From assembly GCA_003254925.1 (NCBI GenBank), contig QANZ01015834.1:679-64678 (forward strand): 64,000 nucleotides of DNA, given 5' to 3'. Below the pieces are notes generated by a model. The model ran no database searches and was not told where the DNA came from. It was given only the letters and a program-made list of their open reading frames with translations. Source of the DNA: Chamaecrista fasciculata. Its lineage: Eukaryota; Streptophyta; Magnoliopsida; Fabales; Fabaceae. Within the stretch, counting starts at the first letter, position 1, and each line of letters begins with the position of its first letter. Position numbers and translations under genes: made by a program. Of the stretch, positions 21,961 through 34,900 are shown piece after piece.

Positions 21961-24469
21961 AGGGGCCTGTTTGAATCTCTTTCTTTAAAACAGTTCTTTA
22001 ATATAAATTTTAAATTTGTTTTTAAGAATAAGTTTTTGAAAACAAAAATTTAAAGAAACTCATTTGATGAACTAATTTTAAAAATTGTTGGTGGAGCATG
22101 ACTATATTGTTGGGAAATCACGGCGCGCGCAGCGGAAGCGAGAAAATTAAAAATGATTAAAACATGGCGCAAAAACAAAAGTGATTTCCCTACGGATGCG
22201 CTAGCTGAATTTAAACCAGTGAAGTTAATGGTATACCTCAAGAGTTTCAATCGGTCCGGTTGAACGGTGCAATTCAGAGAAGTCCACACGAAGCGTCCTT
22301 CTTTTGCCAGTAATCCACACAAGCAGTTTAGTGGCACCAAGGTGCTAGCCTTCAGTTCTTTTCTCCAAAAGAACTTGGGAACTCGATCTACAGCTCTCAA
22401 AATTCAAGAACAATTCTTGAACCTAAAGAGGATGGTGGCGCAATCAACAAGAACACCTTCTTGTTTTTCTCTTCTCAAAACCCTAATTTTTAGAACAAGT
22501 CGATTTTTCCTCACACTCTTGAAGAAGTCGACTTCTCTCTCTAGGTCTAGAGCTAGGCGAAATTCTCTCTCTTGTCTCACAAAAGAAGAAAGCAAAATTC
22601 ACTTATGCATTAGCTTGTGAAAGTCGACTTGCCTAAGTTTATATAGAGTTGGGGAATTTTGATAATTATAATTAGAGAATCCCTAAATTATAGGATTATC
22701 AAATTATAAAATTATAAGATTACAATAATATTATAATTTTAGGACTTGAATTTTTAATTAAAATATTACCTTAATATCTTAATTGAATTCAAAATGCAAT
22801 CTTTGAGAATCAGAATGGAAGATGAAATCTTCCTCCTTGGACCCACAAGCCATGCGCCTATCCCCTCTCATTTTTAAGGAATTTAATAAATCAAAAACAT
22901 TCCTAACTCTTAGGAAGTCATAACCAACTTATTATCTTCCAAAGATTTTGAATTAAAATATTACCCTAATATCTTTAATTCAAATTTTGAATCTTGAAAT
23001 CTAGATCAAATCTTGAATTCAAATTCATGACTTTAATTAATAAAAGATTTTCATTAATTAAAATCCTATAAATGAGGCGCCACCCTCTATCGATTTTATC
23101 CTAATATTAGTGAATTTAATAAATCAATAATCTCCTAACTTTTAGGAACCTTATCTAATTTATTATTCCCTAATATTATAATGGTAAATAGATTAATCTC
23201 ATTAACTATTTAACAATTAATATATTTAAACTTGTCCACAAATTTAAATATCTCAACCGTAAATTTTATTTAAGACAAGACTTTATGTCCCAGACATTTA
23301 GCTATGTCTTAAACTGTGTCACCGGAGTGACTCACGAATTAACCCTAATTCGTGTCCCTTTAAGTGGTGTCCAGATCCTGCTCATTTGTGACCTAGCAGG
23401 CCTCACGTGAAGTTGGCAGCAAGCCATCCCTATGACTCACAAGTCGAGAGCGGACTCTAGCAAGTCATCACGACTACCCAAAACACGTGAGTTATCGTTT
23501 TATCAAAATGACCGATTTAATCTTAGTACCACCTTGTCTTAGACCCTATTGTCACACGATATCTTGGTTCTGGATAAGGCATGGGAAAGTCATCTTTAAT
23601 CCAAACCACAACTTTCTCGATCTTCTTGAGTTAGTCTCAATTTACTGAGTGGTCACTCTTTCCTTGGACAGACTCATCGAGGGCGCCAGTTAGATATCTC
23701 TCATATCTGAGGGACAAAATCCCATCTTGGTCAACCACATTCCTCAGCACTGCAATCAACCAAACCCGTACCTAGCCCTTATGGCTACCCTGCTACGGGC
23801 AATGTTAGACTAGGCCAAAGTTTGACAACTACAACGCCGAAATAGTCAAGACCTCAGGTCTAAGGCATCGTGACAGGTGTACATGAGAGGCTAGCTAATG
23901 ACTAAACCCATGCAGGACTCTCCAAGTCAGTCCAGCAACTTGTAACCCCTTACATAATTGCACCATGACTCTCGTAAAGCATCTAGTGCATGTATCTCTA
24001 TACACCGAGGTCATGCTGGTTTTAGTTCATTCTCGCTCCCACGAGAACAATCGACCAGTGACAGATTTAGATTAATTATCTCATAATTAACCACGGATTG
24101 CTATCATAGTAAACATGCTAATAATATGATAACGACATAATTTATCTCTTTAAATTAATCAAAATGTTCAAAACATCTACATGAAATGATTGACCCTAGG
24201 GCACAATCTCCAACATATATAGACACAGGAGAGTGGCAACATTTGATAAATATTACCAAAATGCCATTAATGAAGATGTATCGTCCGCCTTTTCTGAAAA
24301 AACAAATGGAAACAGGTTTGAGCTGTTCTGATTTTTTTGTTTTTAAAGATAGAAATTTGTTTTTTAATTTAAGAAAACAATTGCATCAAACATATTTTTT
24401 TGTTTTTTGATGTTTTAAAACAAAAAAAAGTTTTCAAAGAATCAAATCAAACACGCCCTAATTTCTAAC
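21961..24469. repeat. Putative MITE split by the solo LTR
   Basis: GGGGCCTGTTTGAATC at 21961 and, inverted, TAGGGCGTGTTTGATTTGATTC ending near 24469 look like terminal inverted repeats of a Tourist/hAT-type MITE. Between them and outside 22108-24215 are A/T-rich arms with TTTAAAAC and TTTTGAAAAC motifs. I could not define a target duplication, so the call is tentative. Confidence 0.35.
22108..24215 (-). mobile_element. Solo LTR of the copia-type family (2108 bp)
   Basis: The plus strand reads TGTTGGGAAATCACGG at the start and CACAATCTCCAACA at the end, so the LTR is in minus orientation with TGTTG...CAACA termini. TATAT at 22103-22107 and 24216-24220 is the 5-bp target duplication. No primer binding site, polypurine tract or internal region adjoins it. 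It is therefore a solo LTR left by recombination between the two LTRs of a former element. Confidence 0.92.
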
Positions 24470-24917
24470 GAAACCTTTATTTTATTTCTACACATTAATT
24501 TGTTTAATATATATTTTCAATCACAGATGAATGTTCCCTTCTATATATATTTGAGTCTCTTAAAAGGTACAAAATATACTCGAAAAATTAAAACAAATTA
24601 TACATTGCACATCCGTTGGAAAATTGACTCCGTAGAGTAACTAAAACCCTGCATATAATTAACATGAAACATGACACTGCTTCAATAGCATACAACCTAC
24701 AGATTGGTACAACATATACAGATAAGAATGTTATGGCATATGAAAGTAAGCATAGTGACCCGTTTGGTTGAACAGCTTTGGAGACATGAGAAATAAAAAT
24801 GCCCCAAGCATCAAGCTGAAAAAAATCCTCTCACAAATGCTAAAACCTAACCTCATAAAACAATGATAACTCAGAAATTAGAAAACAGAAGTTCCTTTTT
24901 ACATACACTCATCAGAT
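24216..24917. other. 3' flank of TASH3
   Basis: AT-rich sequence containing the right arm of the split MITE (to about 24469) and then the presumed 3' untranslated region of the minus-strand TASH3 gene. I cannot place the poly(A) site with confidence. Confidence 0.5.
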
Positions 24918-25928
24918 TCAAGATTGACTAACATATAGAACAGGGACAAGTCCAGCCATCTTGCCATCCCTGCCAGGACGTTTCTTCTTAACCTGCATAA
25001 CACATGCAACAACACATCAAACTTGGACATAAATGGTGGTAAACCTTGTTTTCCATATTATGGTTGAAAAAGAAAGGTCAAAGTGCAAATTTGGTACCAT
25101 ATCTTTTGCAAAGTTCCCAATATGGTCCTGTATCTTTTTTTGTTGCACTTTTGGTCTCAAATCTTTGCAAAATGTTGTCCCATATCATTTTTGGTCCTAT
25201 ATCTTTTGGTCAGGTTACAGAATTAGACCCATATCTTTGCAAAAGGATCAACTAATGCAAAGATATGGGATCTCTTATACGACTAACCCAAAGATATATG
25301 ACCAATTATGCAATTAACCCAAAGATATGGGACCAAATTGGGATCTGACCCAAAGATATGGGACCAAAAGTGCAACAAAAAAAGATATGGGACCAAATTG
25401 GGAACTAAGCAAAAAATATGGGACCAAATTGGAACTTTGGCCAAAAAGAAAAAAGAGCAAAATGACAGAGAATGTCCAAACCAAGAGAAGATTTGAAAAG
25501 ACAGTTTCTGAAAACTTACATAAAACCAGCCATCTACTTCATACTCAATCTCCACGTCTTCTCCAGCAGTTAAACTCAACTACAAGGAAAGACAATTAAG
25601 TTCAATTATCTCAATGCTTGCACCTAAAATTTGCAATTCTACCTCTAGAATATAAGGCATTAAGCCATTAACAATATGGGCACAGAGAATCAGTGAAATA
25701 TTCATAGCATACATTAGTTCTTGAAAACCATCTAAAACTAAGTTTGAGTATATTCACCTCATCATCTCCTCCTGCTGTGAAGTCATAGAGTGCCGATCCA
25801 AATTTTACGCTTCCAGATGAAACTTGATCATCATCTTGAGACTCAAAACTTTGGCCTGCTAGGGGATTCTCGAATGATTCATATCTTTGCATGATCGGTG
25901 ATGAGTAGGACGAAGGCTCCTCTCTTAT
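24918..25928 (-). other. TASH3: Exons encoding the C-terminal SH3 domain of TASH3
   Basis: Exons 25-27 encode FGSALYDFTAGGDDE, LSLTAGEDVEIEYEVDGWFY and VKKKRPGRDGKMAGLVPVLYV. ALYDF, the acidic RT loop, the GWFY tryptophan block and the terminal GLVPxxYV are the canonical SH3 ligand-binding elements. In TPC biology this domain is linked to membrane and ubiquitin/cargo recognition. The domain is split over three exons, and a 367-bp foldback transposon sits in the last intron. Confidence 0.88.
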
Positions 25929-28900
25929 CTGAACAAAGTTATTAGATTTAGTTTTAGCTAAGAAAAAGAGATCAAAGAGGGAAAATTGTAAAGACAGTGG
26001 GATCTTACCGGCGAACCAAGACCCTCACTAAATGACGAACCACCCCGGTTGGCTGATGCCTTCTCCTGCCATAAATAAGTTACAGAAAGGAAAAAAAAAG
26101 AGTTAACTCTACAGATTAACTTCGATATAGGCAATAAGAGCCCATTATCCAGAAAAACATTTGAAATAATCAAGGTAAGGAAAATTATGACCGATCCTAT
26201 GTGACAAACACCAATTTCAGATCTGACAAATAATGTGCACTTATTCAGCTTTAATGGGGAAGCTTTGCACAAAAATAAATATTCAGATGCTTAAGGAAAT
26301 AATCTAGCCATCTATGTTTCAGGTTTATATGTGTTGTTAGCGGAAAAGAACCCAAAATCAGCTCCCACTGCCACATTAAATAAGATAGATATAAAGGACA
26401 GATTGGTTGCATTTTACTTTCAAAGCTAAAGCTAGATATTTCAGACATGTCATCACAATATTCTCAGACTTCACCTTTTCAATAGACTTCATTAAAATTG
26501 CAGTGGTATTGTACTTATCAATCCTCTCTTGCAGATAAACACAGCCAAGTCACCAAAAAATAGGAAATAGCTAAAACTTAAACTAAAACGAGGTAACCAA
26601 ATATACCTAAGTTACAGAGACAATATATATATATATATATATATGTAGTATAGCTTTGTAGTTAAAACATGGCACATCATTGATTCTTCCAAACACAATA
26701 ATTGATTCTTAGTCATGATGTACCGTAGTTTGTGATGACCCATATGTGGATGGCTTAGAACTGAACAGTGAAGGGTAATTCATTCCACCAAAGTGAGATG
26801 ATATTGAAGTTTCAACTGATCCTGTCGAATCTGGAGAAGAAGATCCCAATGATTTTGCATCATCTTCCTGTCATTGCAAAAAAAAAAAAAAAAAGGTTTT
26901 ACAAATGATGAAATACAGTTAAGAATCCACTATCATTGGCTCAAACCCTACCTCTAACTCTGTAGATTCTAATAGTGTTTTTGCCCACAGATCATCATAA
27001 CTGACAGAAGGCCTTGAGATCATATTTTCCTCATCAACTTCAGGTGCATCAGTTCCAGCACCAGCCAGAAATTCATTAACCTAAGACCACATTAACATTT
27101 AGGTTAAAGCATCATTCAAAAAACGAACTGAGGATCCTTTGGTGTAGTTTATAAAATCATAAAGGGAAACATACGTTTGGAGCTGACCATAAGTAATGCT
27201 TTGTTACTCCCTCATGAATTAGTAATTTAGTATGACTACACATCTTGTCAAAATCAAAGTGAAAAAATACTAAGCATTCATAACGTACCCTACTCATTGC
27301 TGGGGTGTTCTTACCCCACAAACCATCATCACCGAGGTTTGCCGCCCAAGCATTTACTAGGTCATCATCAAGTGTATCTGGCTCAGCCGGTGCAGGTTTG
27401 GTGGATTCATAGATGAGATCAGATATACCAGTAGCGACAGCTGGATCACTCAAACCAGTTGACGCACTGATGTTGTGGCGCGTGCGATAAATGTCGATGA
27501 GTTTGGCACTGTCAAAATATAGAGTAAGCAGTAAGGATCAAAGTTGAGCAGAAAAGTAAACAAAGTAAACAGTACCACACTAAGCATCTTATGGGCACAT
27601 AAATGATTCATTGCCTATCTGAACATCATTATTAAAAGCAAAAGTGAACTGTCTATATGTATAATCTATACAGTTAAAGAAATCTCTCAAGGTTTGATGA
27701 TCGTTTGACAAAAATAGTGGTCTACTTCATTCTTCATCTTGATAATGAAATTTATTTACTTCAAAAGAGAAAAAATGGAAAAAAAATAAAAAGATACAGT
27801 AACATTTTAATTTGTTTCCATCCAAAATCAAAACTAATGGGATCCTATAATTAAGCATTTTATTTAAAACGAAACCAAATAGAAAATTGTTTTGAAATAT
27901 TTATCAATAAAGCAAACAAAAAATAAGTTCAACAATCATTTTCATACACAATAATGTCCTATTATTTTACTTCCTTTTCATCACAATATGGCTCCAATTC
28001 TGATTCAGAATATAGTCCTGCAGCATTAAAGAGCTGCGAGTTATCATCCTGGAACGTTTCTATTCTGTTCAATTTTTACATTTTAGGAAGGAATTCAAGT
28101 GTATTGGTAATATAACATTTTTAAAAGGGTGTGGTGTATTTGGTAAAAGAACAATGCCACCATTTTTCAAGCATACAATTTAATCTTTAGATCAACAGAG
28201 AGATAACTTAGATTTTTTTCTTCTATTTCTAAGTAATACTTTAAAGGCATTTGAGTGTTGATATGCAGAGGAATTAGGGGCCCATCTCAAGCTCATTATT
28301 CATTTTCCTTTGATTTACAAAATACACTAAAGCAGTTAGTGATCAAGCATCCATATGCCCATATGGGTGTCAAGAAATTAGGAACCCAAGCAGGCTACAT
28401 TTACTTCTTCGAGATTCAGAAAGGATGCAACCCTACAATATTATAACCAAACATTTGTTTTAACCAAATTATAATCAAAGTATCAAACATTTGAATGCAA
28501 AGTGTTAACATGTTTAGCTTCTACAAAATATTAGCTACCAACGAAGATATTCAAAAACCTCACAACTAACATCCACTTATTTAGGGACTAATATGATATC
28601 CTCTTTTGTGACAACCAAAAAAAGAATGTGGTAAAAAGTACCTTATTGGACCCAAAGGAAGATACTTTGCTCTGGGAACATAGCAAAACAATGAAACAAG
28701 GTCCAGCAACCTTTCATGGGTTTCATATAATTTCTTCAGTTCATCATCAGTCCATTCTTTCTTAGCATTGTCATGATTGCGTATCTCCCTATTCATGAGC
28801 GGAAAATTCATGAACATTTTGTTATCAGAAGAGGCATATAAGAAGCATACACAAAAGAAAGAAAAATGCAGCTCTCACTTGATTAAATCATCTTGTGCTC

Positions 28901-31900
28901 TATACATTTCATCCAGAACCTTTATCATAGGACTCAATAGAACTCCAAGGCCAGTGCCACTAGCCCCTTGATCTTCTCCATTACTAAGATGCATATCTGA
29001 AAATTGTGACTGCAAACCACCCTGTGCTAAAGTATGCAGAAACTCATAAATCTGTAGCCTGAAAGGCTCACCAGATCTAATTGCCATTGTTGTAAGAGCC
29101 TGAGCGGCAATAATGCGAATCTGTATGTGCACAGAAATATACCAATTAAACACCAATATACCATCTAACAGGTCAACAACCGAATATATATATATATAGT
29201 GTACATAAGTTCTCGAGGCCATTTGTATGCTTGATGCTATACATAAATAGAACATCTCACCGGATCTATAGGAAAGAATAAACCATTCAAGTTCTGAAAT
29301 AGAGACAATGAACTAGAAATAATTAATCACTAAGAAGGGTGATATATACCTCCCAGCTACCACTGAAAGCACACCTCTGAAGCCGAGTCAAGGCACCAGC
29401 TAGAGTAGGATTACGAGAACTAGCAGCAGCTACCATTTTATCAGCATCTAGCATCATCAATGCAGTACCAGGAGGGGTTGCAGATTCCCAAGCATATTCA
29501 GAAGCAGCATAATTTGCATTTTCTCCAAGAAACCATACCTACAAGCAAAAGCTCATCTGTTAGAAAACTTGAAAATTTAAAGTAATCATTGAATTTTGAG
29601 ATGTTTTTAGCATATAATAATGCTTACTGCAGCTTGGACTAGTCTTTGTAACGCAAGAGCAGACTTTGGATCAGATGCAGACACCCTGTCCACGGAAGTA
29701 AGACCTAGCATTGATCCTGGTTGAGGAGGTGGTAAATCAAGAACAATGGTGACTGCTTCTAAAGCTTTATGTTTTCCATCAGGACCAGCTCCAACAAGGC
29801 AAGTCTGGAAGCAACATTTAGTAATAGTTAATGATCCAATCAAGTCAAAGATCATAAACCAGCAAGTGACCAGTGTTTGTGCATGCACAAATCTTAATGC
29901 AAGTATTAATCAATGAGTATGAGGATGTTCTGCTTCAAGAAGTTCATGGCACATATTTCCAGATCCAGATAGCAACATTTGAACACTCCATGAATGAGTA
30001 GCAGATACATAGAATACAGTAAACTCAAGATGAAAAATACAAAAACTCACTTTCCACAACAGTTGTAGAACATCTGCATCAACCTTTCCTGGAACCTTAG
30101 TAGCGAAAATTCTTGCAATTTCAAGGAGAGTAACAGCCATATCTGGAGAAGCCTTCAATCCAAATAAAATAGATATAAAGGCACAGTTATGATTGACATT
30201 AAGCTTGAATATCGAAGGAAAAACATAAAATTACACTAAATTCTAAGAATCTACAATATAAACAGATGAAGTGAAAAGGTAATGACTATGACCAAGCAAA
30301 ATGAGTGGTGATGCAATTTTAAAAACCTTAGAAGGATGAGAATAGTTAAGCAGGTGATAAGAATATGAGTACTGATGAAATTTTATCCTAACTCAATCCA
30401 TGGACAGCAGTTTTAGAAATATTTAGGCAGATGGTAGCTTGACAAACCAAAATATACTAAACAATGAGGTTGCTGGTTTCCAATATGAAATTTAAGATAG
30501 CAAAAAAGATGAGAAGTTTGACTTTCAAGGCTTCTTCAAGATATAGAGAAAATAAATCAATGGAATTAATCCAAGTTTCATTTGGACAAAAAATTATGTT
30601 ACAATAAAAAAAAATCTAATATGGAAATCAAAAGACCAGGAAATTTGGAATTAATAGCTTTTATCTGGATCCAAGTGATTCAAGAAAGCTTTTCCTTTCA
30701 TCTTTTGATTAAAGAATAGAAAGCTTTTACAGAAAATTGAGTGTTAAAATAAAAAAGGACAAGACGTTCTCTTCAATGGAAATATAAAGGTAAAACCAAC
30801 AAGGACTCTTTAACAATAAAGATCTCTAAGCCCTTTGCATATTTTATAAGGAAACTCTCTTAAAAGAAACAATGGGCTGAGCATCAAGGGGATGATGAAC
30901 ATAAGCCAGTCCCACAATTTGTTTTTAATAGAGGTGATATTTTTAGGAAGGAATAAAGATACATCAAGAAAGATAAGCAGCCAACAGAAAATAAAAATCA
31001 GAACACAAGGAGATGGCTCAAACTCTCAGAATATGCAACTCAGCCTACTATATGCACTTTAATCTAATCAGGGTTTGAAGCAGAAAGCCTAAAGAAAAAT
31101 ATTTTAAATACTTGTAAATTTCATAAGGGGATGATCTTTTCTCCAGTAGTTCATGTTAGTTTGATAAATATAAGCATTAGCTTCACTTTTCTTTTGAAAT
31201 TTATATATATGTATAGAAACATATATACATATATATATATACAGAAATGCTTAGAAGATCTATCAATCTCTTTGAAAATGTAAAAGAGGCCCTCAACAAG
31301 AGCATGAGTTGATGCCCAAGAAAAGCCAAATAGTGTCAGAATAAACATCTGACAAAAAACACTAGTATTTTTGCTCCAGTCACAGGTCCCCATAACCCCC
31401 ACAAGAACAACATACTTCCAAATGATAAACAAATTAATGTACAAATTTACCAATACTATTGGTTAAAATCAGTCATGAATAAGTACAAAGCTAAGCAAAT
31501 TCTTGTCAAATAAATAAGATGTGACTGAGCTATATATCATTCATCAATAAAAGTTTATTTACCTTAAAACGAGCATGTAGAGTGAGCAATATATCATTTA
31601 ACAGTGCTGCTGGCCAAGATGGATCAGAAAGCTCTGATGCAATAATAGATTCTAGTTCATCAAATGAGTCATAAGGGCTTTGCATCCAGATTAAAGCCTT
31701 GATTACCATGCCACGTACATAAACACATTCACAGGCAACTGTTGTCCTCACTACTTCCATCAGTGAATCCAATAAACCCCCAATGGTATCTCTTCCACCA
31801 GTCCCATTAGATATCGATGAAGTTCTTCTGATGCCTGCATCAAAGTAGCAGCTAAGTATGCAATTAGACATTAATTTTGCTATAAGACAAGCCTACCCAT

Positions 31901-34900
31901 TATCCACTCATCAAATTCAATAGTGTCTGTCAAACAAATGGTTGTCACTAAGGTTTTATGCATTCAATAGCTAAACAGAAAAAATAAACTGACAGCAGTC
32001 ATGAAAACGACAAAAGCATTAGATGCAAATAGAGCCTTGGACAGAATTATGTGCTCAGATGAACTCAAGTGGAAAGTCCCTATCAGGTTTGATTTATGAA
32101 TTAGTTTAATAAACACAAGGGTTGAGGCTTGAACATGCAAAATTAGATTCTCCATCATATAACCATCAATCCATCAAGCTTCATTCCCATAATCTATGCC
32201 TGATTCAAGCACCTCAAAAGCGGACAAATGTCTACTGACAGTAGATATGTAAGAACCTAGAAATTTAAGCTCTTCAGCCGCCTCATTTTCTATCCATACT
32301 AGATATGTAAGCACCTAGAAATTTATCAGTTTGGTACAATCAAACAACAGGTTGGGATTTGTCTCCACATTCAGGAAAAACCTTGATGTGTGTGATTTTC
32401 TACTACACTTGAAACTTGAGGCATAAGGCCCTTAGGGATGACCCATTGATCCCAAAGGGTACACCTTAAAAAGTCCTTGCCGTCTTAACATCCCCCATTT
32501 TCCTTCCTGCACAGCTCCTACTAATTGAGGGAGGATCTATCAGGGAAATCCCCAATTCATGAATCTAGGAGCCACAATCCTCCTAGATATCAAAATCTCA
32601 TTCAAAATTAATAACACAACCAAATAGTTAGCTATTAAAAGGAAAAAAAGAATAAAAGAATGAGATAAAATTATAGAGGCATCTAATATAAGAATTCAAG
32701 GATCAAGAACTTAAATAATATCTCCCAAAACATTGAATAATATTATACATAACATGCACTTCTACAAGTGTAAACATAAAGATTACTTTCAGGATGTGCC
32801 GTTTCATCTGAATCATGATAATCCTCTGCATATGTGTTAACATGAGCTCCTTCATCAATATCCTGTAAGCCCAAAGCAAAAGCAGCAGCCCGACTTTTAC
32901 CCATCTCTTGAACTACTCTAGCTGCTGCATGAAGTACAGGTCTAGAAAAGCTACGGAAAGAACTCTCCAGCCTAAAGGAGCAGCAAACAACAGATAAGAT
33001 GCCACTCAACAATAAAAATTAGACATGCATCAACTGGTAGTTGTACAATTCTTTTTAACCTTCTCATTACAAGTTTTATAAGGGGTTGTGGACGTTTGGT
33101 CTTTTGAGATTTATCTTTTGAACCTTCCTTTGATGCTTCTGGTAACTTGAGAATCTCCCGGGTCAATCGATACCACCCAGCAGCTCGCTCTTCAGTCCTA
33201 ATATAAAATAAAATAAAACACCTCATTACAACAGTTCTTTCATAGCATAAATTCTTATATTGAACTTATAACCTATCCAAAGAAAGATTAAAAAATGTGA
33301 TGACAAAAGGAGTAAGCAGACAAAAATTATATCATATAGATCACACCTCTCACTGCTATCGTATTTTCCAAGCACACATAAAATTGCCTCAAAACAGACT
33401 CTTTCGCTGGGATCCAGAAGAAGTTGATAGAGTACTGAATTGAACTGAGATCTAATATCTGGCCTCTCTGTGCATGCAGGTAAACCAGAAATTAAGTCAT
33501 CCCAAACTCCCAAGGAATTCTCATCAAACTAAAACTTCTGAAAATACCAACCATCTAATGCTCTAGCTCTTGATATCGTGTAGCAAAGCCTGGCTAGAGA
33601 AACTCTTGCAAGGACATCATGTAAATGGACAACATCTTGCAAAGCCCCTGTAGCACACCGCCGAGCAAGCAAGATCAAATAATTTATTTTTGGTGGAACA
33701 TCGCAAACCATAGTCATTAAATTTCTTAAGGATTTATACCTAAGGATGCAAGTATAAAAAACAACTCAACAAGAAACAAGGAAGTATTTGACTGTCCTGT
33801 AAACTAAGTTCTTCTGAGTAGATTGTGTCTAGAACGATTTTGTTGTAAAGGTGGCTTCCCCAGTTTTAGCAGGATTATTTTTTTGTTCTTTTTTTTTTTT
33901 CAACTTTGGTTAAAAGAAAGAAAATTATTATCAAGAGAAGAATCAACAACTAGCTGGAGGATAAGAATCCTCCAACCAGTACTAAGAAAATAAGTCAAAA
34001 TATGTTAAAAAAATCCTTAAGAAGTCGAATGTTGTGAAGGAGCTGCCAATTCTCTGAGCATATCAAATAAGAATCTCACGATGAAAAGACCAGGTACTGT
34101 GCACCAAAAGGGCATCATAAGTGAATTTTTTTTCTTAATGGGCCCGGCCAGTGGGGACTTTTCTTTTTTTTGTGGAACCAGTGGGGGCTTATAAGGTAGT
34201 CTTAGAGACTCCGAATATTTCCATAAGCCAGTATAAACCAGAAAGGGCAAAAGAAAATTGGAGTTCCTACCTTGAAAAACACCATCATAATATCATGGGT
34301 TAGGTACTTTAACATCTTCTACTGGAAGAATAAAGCATCTCATTCACTATTAAATTTTGGATTCATTTTGCCCCATAGGGATGGACACAATAGGTTAAGA
34401 ACTGACAAGTAAATGAGGACCAGAGAAAATGCAAAGTAAATGATATAATGCACTTCAAACTCAGAAGAAAGCAAGTCAAACTTAGGTTTTATGAATTTTA
34501 AATTCAATGGACAATAGGAAAAAATTGAATTCACTAGAACAAGAAGAAACAGAAGGAAGAAATAATGAAGATTCATTCAGCACACCTCCAGGAAGAACAA
34601 GATTCCCTGCAGAAGATTAACTAGGAAGCATTAGACTAAAGAGAGGAGAGAGGGAACCTTTGTTCCAAAGTTACTTTGAGAAAGGAAATCACATCAAATA
34701 ACACTGAAATGGAAAAATATTATAAAGAATTAATAAGAATTGATATATTACCTAGGGCCATTGCAACAGAATAAGGGTCCATGGTAGCTAACTCAGAAAT
34801 AATTTCCAATGAGTGTCTCACAGCAATTGGATCAGCAAATGAAATCCTGTAGTGAAAAGTTCATAATACTGGTAAGTGGTAACTAAAACATGAGAGGAGG

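Noticed and set aside
22050..22620. Minus- and plus-strand frames of about 116 codons inside the solo LTR
   Set aside because: The same region in the sister LTR (50491-50832) gives a similar chance frame. It is LTR U3/R sequence, not coding.
25076..25442. Regularly spaced repeats that could suggest a CRISPR-like array
   Set aside because: The units are in both orientations, imperfect, closely packed, inside an intron, and bounded by a 9-bp target duplication. The context is plant nuclear.
25283..25599. Overlapping small frames rich in YGTK/PNLVPY repeats
   Set aside because: They are translations of the foldback element's reiterated modules, not genes.
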